A stretch of 64,000 nt of DNA from Neelides folsomi (taxonomy: Eukaryota; Arthropoda; Collembola; Neelipleona; Neelidae): the NCBI GenBank assembly GCA_034687125.1, contig JAQGBZ010000070.1:124001-188000 (forward strand). Direction: 5' to 3'. A program made the translations under genes and the position numbers. Positions 1 to 11,269 of the stretch are shown here, piece after piece. The number at the start of each line of letters is the position of its first letter. Positions within the stretch are counted from its first letter, which is position 1. The notes beneath the pieces were generated by a model, which had not been told where the DNA came from, did not search any database, and saw only the letters and a program-made list of their open reading frames with translations.

Positions 1-1290
1 ATTCTTACAAATGATGTCAGTTTTCCCTTTCTGACGTAAGGCATTTCCACAACCGAAATCCCCATTTTTTTAATCTTGCGTTAGACGATTCGACTACATG
101 ACGAGCCATTGTGACTGCGTGAGGTATTTGCTTCCAAAGTTGTAAATTGCGATGTTCCTTTCGAAGCAAAGAAGGCATTAAAATCTTGACGCCGTATTTC
201 TCAGCAACATGAACTGAGTCTCTGAATCCTCTGTCGAGCAAATTAATGTCTTGCTTTTTTCTCTAAGATTCAAACTGAGCATTTTTCCACGATGAGATTG
301 TAAATGGCCGAGTCATTATTTCTCCCATCTACCAACCAAATTCCAGCGATGTCAATGTAATATCCAGAAGGTGCTTATTTATAAAGTCGTTACAAAATTG
401 TAACGTTGCAAATATAGAATGAACTTCATTTTATTTCATTTTGACCAATAGCTTGAGTAAATAACGGTGCTTAAATCCAGAATATGTTTCGCGTTGAAAT
501 TCTTGATCAGTTGGTTTCTCGATGTAAATGTAGGTCCCGTCAATAATCAAAACGACTGAACCTTCTGGTGCATTAAAAAGTTTCTTGAGAAATTCGTGAT
601 TTCAATGATAAAATCTTGAGTTACATGTTGAAATCCCAAATGGAGTGGAATAAAACGAGCTTCGACAGCTTTCATTTTTAAAATTCTTACATACGGTTGA
701 TTGGCTTGGGATACCAAAGATGAATGCAAAGAGTCGTGAAAGGTTCAATTTGAGCTCCATCTGAAAAATAGCAAATGCTTCTCTCGTACTTCTTGCGATG
801 GAGTTTTTAATTTCACCTTTTATTGCTTCATGAACCAAATCAAAGTTTGATCTGTTCAGTCCCATAAGAAATTGATATTCCTGAGAAGATAATGGTCCAG
901 TTAGTGAGAAATCAAATCCGTTTTTAGAACTTCTGAAAGAATGATGAATTTCTCAATTTCGTCACTGTTGAGTTTTACTCGCTGCTTGTTTGCAACAATT
1001 CTGCTGAACGATTCGTTGTTAAAGATTTTTGACTCAGTGAGATGATCTTTGCACGTTCGATTGTTAATAGGGACATAAATTCTTTTGTTGATCCAGACTT
1101 GTAGAAGAGCTTCTTTCGGGATCCTGCAGCGTCCATTCTTTTCACAAACAAAACATTGAGATTCACACTTTGAACAAGAATCAAGAGCTAAAAAGATGGA
1201 ATTTGTATTTGAACAGTCTTGTGAGAATTGACTTTGGGCTTCGTCTCCGCTTTCATCATTTTCAAATCCCGTTCCTTCATTCAAATTCAT
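1..1290 (-). mobile_element. Decayed DDE_Tnp_4 (Harbinger/ISL2EU-like) DNA transposase, cut by window edge
   Basis: A minus-strand transposase read in several frames. In order: a C-x2-C and C-x2-C cluster followed by RCRIPKEALLQVWINKR and CKDHL (1290-904), a helical region around MGLNRSNFDLVHEAIKGEIK (about 865-690), GFQHVTQDFII (about 650-600), the first catalytic Asp in VVLIIDGTYIYIEKPTDQEF (about 570-500), a YYIDIAGIWLVDGRNNDSAI block (about 345-300), the second Asp in LLDRGFRD (near 240) and the likely catalytic Glu in VVESSNARLKKWGFRLW (near 80). This is the usual order of the DDE_Tnp_4 family. The frame changes near 930, 700, 595, 340-440 and 250, so it is a dead copy. The left end lies outside the window and no terminal repeats can be assigned. 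Harbinger versus ISL2EU is not settled. Confidence 0.85.
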
Positions 1291-1470
1291 CCTCTTGTTC
1301 TTCAGAATTAATTTCTTATTCCTCCTATGAATTAAATTGATTAATCAAACTAAGTTTCATATTTATAATACAATTGAGTATTTATATTACTTTATGAAAA
1401 TATGAAAATAAATAAATTAACAATTTTTACAATGGTCATATATATTTAATTATAAATACTAAAAACCTCA

Positions 1471-2357
1471 TCACTCAAAGTAAAAGAATGTTGATGGTAT
1501 GCAACACAAGTTGATCGACTTTCGATCTTTCCTCTGGTTTTGATATTGTCTTAATAATAAAGAAGTTGAAGGTTTCGCCAAATCATAAACAATTAGAGCA
1601 TCGGTGTTCAATTCACATTTTTCTTTCTTGACAACTCTGAATTGGATTTCATTCTTTGATTTGAAAAGTTTCATTGTTTCCAAAATTTTTCCTGACAAAT
1701 TGATTTGAACGTTTTTTGACGTGATCTTGTACTCTTCGTTGTGGAAATATTTCTAAAAATGCATGAATTTTAAATCAACTTAGAATATAATAGTAATTGA
1801 TAAAAATTAAATATAATATTGATCTTAAATTCCTTCATTCCCACTGAATTTGTAATTAAACTCCAAAGATTTTCAGATTCTGAATCCATTGCCTCGTAAT
1901 TTTCCAATGTATCTTCAGAACACTAGGATGTCAAAGGTTAATAATTCACATTTAAAACATATCAACAATTATAATCAATATTAAATTAGTTCAATTTAAT
2001 ACATTGCAGTTTTATTTAATTTAATTAAACTCAATTTAATAATTACCTCAATGTTCAAATGCGTCTTATTTTCTCCTGAAGGCTTGGTAAAACCTTTACG
2101 CTATTTTCCATTGACGTCCGTAGCTTTAATTAAATATTAATATCATAATGTGGGTTTTCTTTTTCTAATTTGTAGTTCTTCAATTTGAGAGTAAAGAACG
2201 TCCAGCACTTCATGCACACAGCACTTTTTGTGTTAATTTCACGTTGGTGTAAATGAGCATATTGATTTACGGCTATTGAATTCGCGTTAATTAATCTTAA
2301 AACTCTTTTAGATGAATTAATTTGGTTTAAGCAATGAGAGCAAAACCGATGAGACAT
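1471..2357 (-). mobile_element. Possible 5' part of the same transposon: zinc-finger-like ORF and linker ORF
   Basis: Two short minus-strand ORFs lie upstream of the transposase. The one at 2130-2357 begins MSHRFCSHCLNQINSSKRV and has a C-x2-C pair followed about 45 residues later by C-x2-C (AVCMKC), the look of a small zinc finger. The one at 1471-1698 (75 residues) shows no motif I know. N-terminal Cys-rich segments are common in DDE_Tnp_4 proteins of invertebrates, and position and strand fit. Joining them to the transposase is inference; they could be a separate host gene fragment. Confidence 0.4.
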
Positions 2358-3774
2358 TTTTAAAATGAAATTAAATTCACGTTTTTCTTAGATGAAAATG
2401 TTGTTTATCTATTGTTACCAAGTGTTCAAATATTTTAATAAGAATTAACCATTTTGCTTAAGAATAATTAACGTATGCTTAAATATTTCTTAAACTAAAA
2501 ATGTATGCAACCTATAATTTTTATATGTGAAAAGGGGATATACGATAATTCCAAACCAAAAAGAATCTCAGGATTATTAATGTGCTAAACATTTTAAAAG
2601 ATTATTTATATTTTGGTTCCCTATGCAATTACATGTCAAAGAGACCCTCAAGGGTCGATTTTTTACAAGATTTTGAGAAATATATGCAGTCTAAATCTAA
2701 CTTTATTCGATTCCAAATACATTAATGATTCATTGGTTATATTTTGGAAAAGGTTGATGCGTGCTAAATGTAAAAATGAAAACATTTTAAATCAGGCCGT
2801 TGAACAGTTTAACTGATATATGTCCTTTTATTACTTTTACATCCTAAAAAAGATATCTTAATATTTCAATTTGATAAATGTTCTTATTCCATATTTCTAT
2901 AATATTTAAGGCGACCATTTTATATGAACTAAAAAACGTACCAACAAGTATATTTGTATACCATACCAAGTTAGTTAGTTTTTTAGTCTATCAAAAAGAC
3001 ATACATTTTTAGATACTTACAGTTTACTAAATAGGTCAGCAATCATGAGTACAGATTATTTATTTATAAAAAGGTTTTGGTATGGCTCATATTGTAAAAG
3101 ATTGTTTTGTTGATTAAAATAATAAATTGAATTTGAAGATTCATAGTGTTTTTAAATGCTATGTATCTTGTATGATTACTTAATGGCTGTTTAATTCTAT
3201 CCAACATTCAAGCATTTATACAGACTTACTTTTAGAGTACCTGTATATTAGGTATATCATTTTAATATTTCACAAAAATTTGATGAAATACTTACACTGG
3301 CTTATCGTTAGTACTTATTCTTTTGAACTTTGCACATAAAAATGCTAACCGTAATTTAGAAATACTTCGTCTGGATAGTTTTATGACACATCATGTACGC
3401 ATAATATAGCACTATCATCAATTGCTGTTATTTATCAAATAAATTGACACTCAATTCACATTTCTGAATTTATACATCAACGCAATGACTAATAATATAG
3501 GAATATATCTGTAGTGTGGAAGTATGGTAGGAATGGAGTTAGATGAGTAGAATCATTTTTTATAATAATGGGCCATTTTTGCTTTGATGTGGTTTTTCAA
3601 CTCCTCATAAAATCAATAGTAATAAAAGGGTTGATTTGGAGAAGAACAGTTCCATGTGAAAATCCATTCTTATATCAACTCGTGGCGAGTGTTCTTCCAA
3701 AGTACAATAAGTCACCAATCGCTAATACAGAACATCAAAGGTAGATCGAAGAACGTATTGTGTATTAAATAGAT
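2358..3774. other. Intergenic, AT-rich, between transposon and globin 3' end
   Basis: No coding exon recognised. It holds the 3' flank of the globin gene. The nearest clear AATAAA on the minus strand is at 3059-3064, about 710 nt past the globin stop. Short ORFs here have no recognisable similarity. Confidence 0.6.
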
Positions 3775-6700
3775 TCATTTTGATCCTCGCTTTGCTTTCT
3801 CCGCCTGAGTGAGTGATTCTTTCATCTGATGAGCGATGTATGAAAACAATTGGAGCCAAGCCTGTTCGAGTTCTCTGCACCAAATCCCATGTAGTGAAGG
3901 TTCGATCGCCTTTACAAATTGTGGCCCGATTTTCTAAACAAATCAATAATTCACAATTTTTTTCTTTTATTAATCATTTGAAGATTTTTAGACGTATAAA
4001 ATAATATTATAATGTACCTGTTGATATTACATTGATTGAATTGAGGTCTAATATACGAGGCTCATATACAAGTATATTACCATTTAGAAAGATTTTTATT
4101 CTTTTTATTAAATAACTTATATTTCTTTCTTTACATTCAAACTCAAGGTCTATATATAATTCGCAATTTAATTTGCTTGAATAAACTTTAAAAGGGAAGT
4201 ATCAAATGATGCAAGGCATCCAAGATTATTATAGGAAAGATCAATAAAGCTTAACTTTTAAAGCTTGGTTGCTCAATCACTAAATGAGTTTTCCTTCTGG
4301 CTTCTGCTAACGCCCTTTAATTGCTTAAGATCGGAAAGGATTTAAAATGTTTTGAAGTCAAGCAGAGCTTTCTTTCCCCAATCTGCTGGCTATTTGTAAT
4401 ATTATCCTAGTGGATAGTGACAACCTAACCTATAAAGCATTAAGTAATTATATTTTATTCTACCCTTTGTTGATACATTTCTTACATATTATTATTATTA
4501 CAAATACATTATCAATTTCGTTAAATTGCTTGTTTAATAGGGATTTGGACTGGACTTGTAGAGGAATCTCGTTGAAATTTGCTTATTTATTTAATTACGC
4601 CCTCCCTATTTGGACCTGTGTAAACGTTTATCGCCTATATCTCCTTATAATTGAATTAATACGTTGAGTGAAAGTTGGAGAATCGGGTTTCAGAGAACTG
4701 CTCAAATTGACTTTATGATTATTCCCACTCTGCATAATTAGATTACACTTGAGAGAAATTTCCTCTCCTCTTGACATGAGCTGAAGAGGAGAGGAACATC
4801 AACAAGGCCTGATAGTGAAAGCGGAGAAGTCGGGGAGTTAGGAGATATGAGATAAAGGGGAGCGAATCCGGAATCCCATAGTCAAATTGAATGTGAATCG
4901 CTTGCCATCACCATTATCATCATATTAACATCCTGTTGAGTTTGAGTCTTATAAATATAGATGAAACCCTTTTAAATAGAAGGGACGCGGCTGGAGTTTT
5001 AAAATTGTTTAAAATGTTCGTCAAACTCACGTCGAGATACTTCTTAGGAGCTCCGTAATAGAAATGGTTTTTCCCAAGTTCTTCCAGCAGTTTGTCCAAC
5101 TTTTCCTTTTCATCGAGACGAGCGACGGCCTTCTCCACAAACCCCATTACCCTATATAAAAACAGGAGAAGAAAACATGAGACCTCCAAGTCATCTCCCT
5201 TCCTACTCATGTCGAGATGATCCTTTTCTGTCAAATAAGGTTCAAAGTGGTCCATGCTCTAAATAGAAACTTTGGAGAGTGATTAAGTCGTAAATCCAAT
5301 ATGTTCCTTTTCCCTTCACCATGAAATATCTCAATTGATCGACTGCCCGCATCAAATTCCTTTACACGGAACATCCTCATATACCAGATATATTTTCATA
5401 TAAAATTCTGTCCTCATCCGTCCCTAGCTTACATATAAAGTGCTTTATTCTTATGTCTAATGCATGCTCTTACAAACATACCTAGGGAGTATGTTTTTTT
5501 CAGGAACGCCTTAGATAGTTAAAGGATTTTAAAGTAGAAAAGAAAGGGAGGAAGTGGAGTGGTAATCGAATTGGGATAGGAAGCTCAGAGAATACAGAGA
5601 ATGTGACTGACTCTGCAGGTCCTGGCAGTTTCAGAGATAAAATATTGATTTATCTTTTCCAAAATTTGGATTTACTCCATTGTTATGAGAAGAATGTTCG
5701 GATTTGCTCAGTCAATCAGATCAACTCTAGAGGTGCAACCATTGACACGGAAAAACATGATCATATTGTTCATTTCATATAAATAAGATATAGTAGTAAA
5801 CTACTACTTTATTGTGCCACAGTACTATGATATGTATTTGTTTAGAAAACTCATCATAAGCTATTATGTGTGTGTCAACGAGATTTAATGTGTAATGTTT
5901 TTGTGCCTTAGCAATTAAGCAATGAGTTATCCTGTGTTGGTTAATTATGATTAATATTTTTTCTGTCATTTGTTTTTGTCCGAATCGGACGTGTCAAAAT
6001 AAACCAATAAACCATTTTCTCGTTTTCCGTTTTCACGAAGTTGACCTCATTGACCCTTTCATTTTCTCGGTTCATTTTCGCTTTTGGGATTTGGAACTGG
6101 GACTTGGGAATTTGCCGAAACATAGGAGAAACACTGCGCTTTTATTAACATTTTACAGATTATGACATCTTATTGGTCATCAATACCCACAAGGTATCTG
6201 AGAGAGAGCTTGTACCTTCATATTCGTATAGTGCAAATACTAAATATATCCTACAGATATATGTATATTTCCTATACGAAGAGATTCAAGATTCCTCACA
6301 GTCAAGAATCAAGATGGCTATTCTTTTAACTACGTCCATCGGTATTAAACCTTGTTTCTCACTTGTTAGGCATTTCATTAGAATTTCGTATGTAATGGAT
6401 CAATATTATTAAATTTTTTTGTCAGATGTTAACTACATACCTGAGTGCATGAGCTCGTAATTGTTTGCTCTGTTGAAGCTCTTCCAGTTTTATTCCACTG
6501 AAGGGCATAAAGACTTCTTTCACGTCTGGATGCGTCTCAAAAAGGCTGAAAAGAAACAAGACCTCAGTTTTCTAATTCCACCATTTCTTGGCTTGAGAAA
6601 ATAAAAATCTTTTTTCAGTCTAGAATAAGTTGAGTAGTCCAATGTTCTATCTAGGTTGAAATGAAAACAATCGCTTTAGGTTATTTGTGTAACAAGAAAA

Positions 6701-9700
6701 ATTCACCATTCGAGCATTCGTTCAATTTTTTTATGATAATTGAAATTTTTATACTATTCCTCAAGACTTGATCGGATCGTCTCAAGTCTTCAGAATATAC
6801 AATATAAGTACATAGTAGAGTATTCTCTAGGTATATGAATGATATACCAATATTTACCATATTAGAGTAGAAGCTGTCTTTGTCTATGTTTACCATTACA
6901 ATATTTAAAATATTTACAATAAAATTGCATTATTGGAACACCAAAAGTAATATTTATGAACCTAACATTAAGATATTTTATCTTTCATTAGTAGATACTT
7001 ATGAACTTTTAAAATATAAAAACCAAATAGGAATTAATCCTTTCAAATGGGCTGGCAACCTGTGTTGCCAGTAGAATAAATTCCAAATTCTAAGTTACAC
7101 GTTGATGCCATTAAATCATTGAACTATTGTATAAAATGTCATAGTTTTGATTGACAATTTTAATTTTACTCTCATAAAATGAAAATATTTTTATCCATAT
7201 TCTACAATGTCAAAAGGTTAAGATACAAACCTTATAAATATAAATGGGTAAATACTCTAGATATATACAAGTACATATTGCTGCAATACCTTGCATGATA
7301 TGGAACAATGTACTTTGAATAAATACTTATGTAATACATACTTAAGTATGTAAGTTATGTACCAACCTACCATAATACTTGTATAAGAAAGTATTTGTTA
7401 TGTACTTGTGTAACTAATATTGTGAGGATGTGATACCTACCGTCTAATGAGTCCTCACAAGACGGTAGGTACCTTGCAGTGCATAAATTAGAGCCGCTTG
7501 CATTTCTAATTAGCTGCATCATATCCTAGATTAAAGCGGTGTGTGATAAGGAGGAGGGCACGGTTGGATAAATGGATCAATCCACGGCACCAGAAATGTC
7601 GGATCCCGGTTCGAATCAGGGTCGGTCCTAACTTTTTATATCACTTTGCGTGAGGAATCCCTCATAATATACATAGATATTCTAAAGTTTCAAAACTGTA
7701 AAATAACTAGATCTCCCAAAGGCATCTTTGAGTCTCTTTTCAGTTTTTATTTCTCCCATATTCAGACTACTAAAGACTATGTACTAACGTTAAGAGCCCA
7801 CTTATTGCTAGAGTAGGGCTACTTATTACTTTACTACAAATTATAAACGATATACAGGCATATCTAAATATCTTCAAATGGCTTAAATTTCTTAAAAATT
7901 CCAAAATACTTTAAGATTTGCATTTATTAATAATACGAGTATTACTAAATTATTGTAATATAAAGAACTATTTAATATATTATATTACATATAAATGACA
8001 TATGTATGTATACTCGTAGTAATATCAATAAGAGGAATATCGAATATTCCAAAAGATTATTCTTCTAACTTTTGGTAAGCTTAAACTTCTAGTGTGTCTT
8101 TATATTGTGAATTCCCAGAGGTCGAAAGTATTCTTAAATTTATATTCTTGAGCACGAATCTCGGGAAATGCTACATTAAGCATTTAACTCCACTATACAC
8201 TAAAAATACATCAAGGTATAATTCATTTTCTTTTTACTTCCAACAAAAGTTTATAGCTTAAAAGTTTATAGCTTTCATCATCAAAATAATAAATCCTATT
8301 GTTCAAGAATCAGAAATCAAAGAGAAAAATGTAATTTATTCGCGCATAAAACAGGACTAAAATTGAATGGTATAATCAAATAAGTGGTAATGCATCAATA
8401 AACTTTTCAGTATCTTTAAAATTAATCTCAAGAGAGATCTTTATGGGTAATATCTTGTTTTGTCCTTGTAATTAATTGATTTATGCTTTTGAACAAATAC
8501 ATAGGCGTATCTGAGGTATAAATATTTTTAAGATTTTCTATGACTATTGAGAAATTATTATATACCATAATATAAAGCTACATATGGCTAGACGGAAAGA
8601 AGAACAGCGTATCCAATTTTGTTCAAATTCAAAAATAACAACAAACAAACAAATTTTGAATTTTATCTTGCATATAAATATGGTTTTTGAAATTCCCATT
8701 TTGTATGCACGAGTTGAATTGATGAGATTGAAATCTTGTTCTCTTTTATGACTCTCTAAAACTCAAATTACAATTATTTTCTACATAACTACTAACTATT
8801 AATTATATAGCTAATTAGTTTATTTAATAAATATTGGAATGGACATTAAAGTATCCATAAATTTTATTAAATTACATTAATCTCCATTGAAAAAAAGTCG
8901 TGAATATTTCTTACTTGTTTAGTAAAAGGGGACAAATTTAAAAGGGTCTTGGGCATGAATACAGAAATGATTATGTAGTTTTCTGCAAAAGTTGACACAA
9001 GATCGGTCAAGATCCCAAACAACTTTTCTTTTCGTATCTACATAAAAGAGATCATTTTGGAATTTTGACAACTTCTCGCTCCTGTTATATAGTAGTTATT
9101 AATTATTAATTTTAATTAACTCTTTAACTTATAATGCATTCACACTGTGAATATCCTTGAGTTTAAAGCTCATTATTAAAATTGCCAAGCTGGGCCTTAT
9201 AAGGAAAATAGCAAGCGTTTCCTGTTTTCGTTTTTAGCATTTTCAATATTGAGTTTTAAACTCTCAGGTATTGGCAGCGCAAATGCATTATAATAACTAG
9301 GTATACACTTAAAGATACTATAAAATGTTCATTTATGCTATTTAAATATTATTTATATTTTTGTCATTTTGTGCTTTGTAAGAACTTATACTGCTAGTAT
9401 TTTTATTTCAAATTTAGGCAAGGTTACGATTTATTAAAATTAGCTCGAAATTGGATACGCTGTTCTTTCCGTCAATTCATATATTATAACATAGTTATTA
9501 ATTTTAATAAAAGAAGAATGTGGATAAGTTATATCATTGATTAAAATTCGCCAGTATAATTAAAATGAATACCAAATAGTTGATTTTTCTTTACTCAATA
9601 TTTAATGTTAATAGAATAGTAGAAATTATACTATCGCTATCAATAATATAAAGCCAGTATATTGAATACATAATTATGTATAGTATACCATATACAGTAT

Positions 9701-11240
9701 AGTAGATAGTATGAAACTTGTTATATAGTGAATACGTAGTTTTTACATATGAAGAATTATTGGAATTTTCTTTAATATATTTCTTAAGATTACCATAAAA
9801 AATGTCGGCACAAAAGGGTTATATCAAATCATCTCCTTCATTCACTTTCTTTCATGAAAGTAGCATAAAAGTTTTATGTTCCACTTAAAGATTCGAGTTG
9901 ACGGGTTTCATTTGAATGAAATAAGTTTGATTCAAATCGTCACTTTTTCAATAGAAGAAAAACTCTCGATAGCTTTCACTACTTGAATAACGTGTAGAAT
10001 CCTAATGAAATTTTTGATATATTGAACCCAACTCAACATAGGGTCATCAAATATAAAACGTGAAAGAAACTACCTTCTTGTACTTACCGAAAGAAAAGCT
10101 TTATTTATTGTAAGAATAAAAATTCTGTAAAGAAACCTACCTGATCGTATTGCACAATACATAAAGATATCTTATGTAACATACCGTACATAACACTATA
10201 CCATAGTATTCCATTACATGTATATTAATATATACCGCAATATAAATAAATACATATTATTGTAGTAGAAACATTAATATCGTTAGTATATACATTATTA
10301 ACTATCGTTAATATTTATTTGTATTTAATAAAATAAATCAATAAGTTATTATTTATCTGTATTATTGTTAAATATCGTAATAAAAATTAACTGAAAGTTT
10401 ATTCTAACTACATATCTGTATATTATTACTAATTTGACATTATATTAAGTTTCTACCTAGGCTTGTTTATTTTGTATACGAGTTATCGGATGTTATCGGA
10501 GTTAACAATTCACGCACAGTAATTAAATTGGGGCATGAGAGCCGAATTGCCTTACTGGTCACTTTTGTGCATACGGCTTCACTCAACGTGAACTCGTGAA
10601 ATTTAATTATGGGGCTTTATCCACTCAAACTGTGAAAGATTCTTGTGGTAGAAATGCTTTTAATTTGTCAAAAGGGGCAGATCGGCATTTCTGCTACAAC
10701 ATAAAAGGATTCTCTTCTAAAGAATCAAGGGAGAGCCCAATAGAAATAACCCGTTCTTTCCCTAATTCCATTCAACATTTGCATGACCCACTCATTTACA
10801 ATTTGCACGACTTCACACGAGTTAAATTTTATTAACGGCAAGCTAAAATTTTTCATTTAAATATTGTGCATACATGCTAAATACTTAAATGCACAATAAA
10901 TTCAAGTTTATCATAATGTCCCATGATAATAAACGTATTAATGATAAATCGGGAAGAAAGGGGTCCGGTGTGGTAATGTGGTGAACTAGCGGATTTGTGT
11001 ATGAGTGAAAGAGGTTTTAAAAATTCACTTTATAAAAGTGATGACTCCAACTTTTGCAACGTCTTCTGCAATCTGCTTCCAGCTTTCCCGAATTAAACTC
11101 TTCTGTTCTTCACTGAGATACTCGATCCTTTCCCCGAGGAACGAAAGCCGTGCGATGCTCACTGTGGAATGCTTTCTGGGAACACTTGGGCCTGGCTGAT
11201 CACTCGGTCCAGATTCACTCTTAAACACGGCGTTCCCCAT
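3775..11240 (-). CDS. Globin (globin X/neuroglobin-like), four coding exons
   Basis: Haem-binding globin, 198 residues. Coding exons: 11240-11029, 6545-6441, 5151-5031, 3933-3775. Start chosen at the second ATG (11240), which has A at -3 and G at +4; the first ATG six bases upstream has T at -3. A 41-residue Ser/Pro-rich N-terminal extension precedes helix A (LSEEQKSLIRESW). Trp54, Phe83 (CD1), distal His103 (E7, QLRAHALRVM) and proximal His135 (F8, LGKNHFYYG) are present. Helices G-H (KIGPQFVKAIEPSLHGIW onward) lie on the last exon and end KAKRGSK. Introns fall at B12.2, E10.2 and G7.0 by alignment to vertebrate globins. The first intron is 4.5 kb and carries repeats. A splice acceptor at 11270 suggests a further 5' non-coding exon. 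The subfamily call rests on general likeness and on the intron in helix E; oxygen transport, nitrite reduction or redox sensing cannot be told apart from sequence. Confidence 0.93.
4020..5030 (-). other. Globin intron 3 interior, no other gene seen
   Basis: Third globin intron (3934-5030). A plus-strand ORF at 4410-4667 is hydrophobic and AT-driven, with no motif or plausible splice context, so I do not call it a gene. Confidence 0.6.
5152..6440 (-). other. Globin intron 2 interior, no other gene seen
   Basis: Second globin intron with GT (6440-6439) and AG (5153-5152) ends. Short ORFs on both strands at 5775-6412 overlap each other and match nothing I recognise. Confidence 0.65.
7420..7473. 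repeat. Two interlocked inverted repeats (hairpin/pseudoknot-capable)
   Basis: One pair is perfect over 8 bp (7420-7427 with 7453-7460). The second pairs 7432-7445 with 7460-7473 over 14 positions with one mismatch. The right arm of the first lies inside the loop of the second, so the two helices interlock or compete. The function is unknown. It may be the remains of a fold-back element. Confidence 0.7.
7557..7629 (+). tRNA. Degenerate tRNA-like sequence (tRNA pseudogene or SINE head), Arg-like body
   Basis: A cloverleaf can be drawn: acceptor arm with five of seven pairs, a 4-bp D stem (GGAT/ATCC), an anticodon stem of five pairs including one G-T, and a T arm with loop TTCGAAT and four of five pairs. 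The B box GGTTCGAATCA differs from consensus at one position, and an A-box-like TGGATAAATGG is present. TTTTT at 7633-7637 could end pol III transcription. Position 33 is C instead of T and two acceptor pairs are missing, so a working tRNA is unlikely. The formal anticodon reads AGA, but the body resembles metazoan tRNA-Arg, which supports a pseudogene. Confidence 0.55.
8581..9482. mobile_element. MITE-like element with about 30-bp terminal inverted repeats
   Basis: The left end (8581-8619) and right end (9448-9482) are inverted copies. The core GACGGAAAG, then AACAGCGTATCCAATTT, matches exactly apart from a 3-base insertion in the left copy, and CATATG-like outer bases also match with gaps. 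The 0.83-kb interior is AT-rich and has no ORF of note, as in a non-autonomous DNA transposon. No clean target-site duplication could be assigned, so the exact ends and superfamily are open. Confidence 0.7.
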
Positions 11241-11269
11241 CTTCATTCACCACCAAAACTTTCTCAAAC
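11241..11269 (-). other. Globin 5' UTR segment behind a splice acceptor
   Basis: On the minus strand a pyrimidine run ending ttttacag sits just before 11269, so the globin leader probably continues in an upstream exon. A TGA directly precedes the first of the two close ATGs. Confidence 0.5.

Larger units (their letters stand above)
6546..11028 (-). other. Globin intron 1 (4.5 kb) carrying repeats
   Basis: GT at 11028-11027 and AG at 6547-6546. It contains the nested inverted repeat at 7420-7473, the tRNA-like sequence at 7557-7629 and the MITE-like element at 8581-9482. A 79-codon plus ORF at 10596-10835 lies in a locally less AT-rich patch but has no recognisable domain. Confidence 0.75.

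Noticed and set aside
4410-4667. 85-codon plus ORF, hydrophobic
   Set aside because: Lies in a globin intron, AT-driven Ile/Leu content, no promoter, motif or splice partner.
10596-10835. 79-codon plus ORF in a less AT-rich patch
   Set aside because: No recognisable domain and inside globin intron 1.
10862-10898. 10-bp inverted repeat with 17-nt loop
   Set aside because: Short and AT-rich; expected by chance at this scale.
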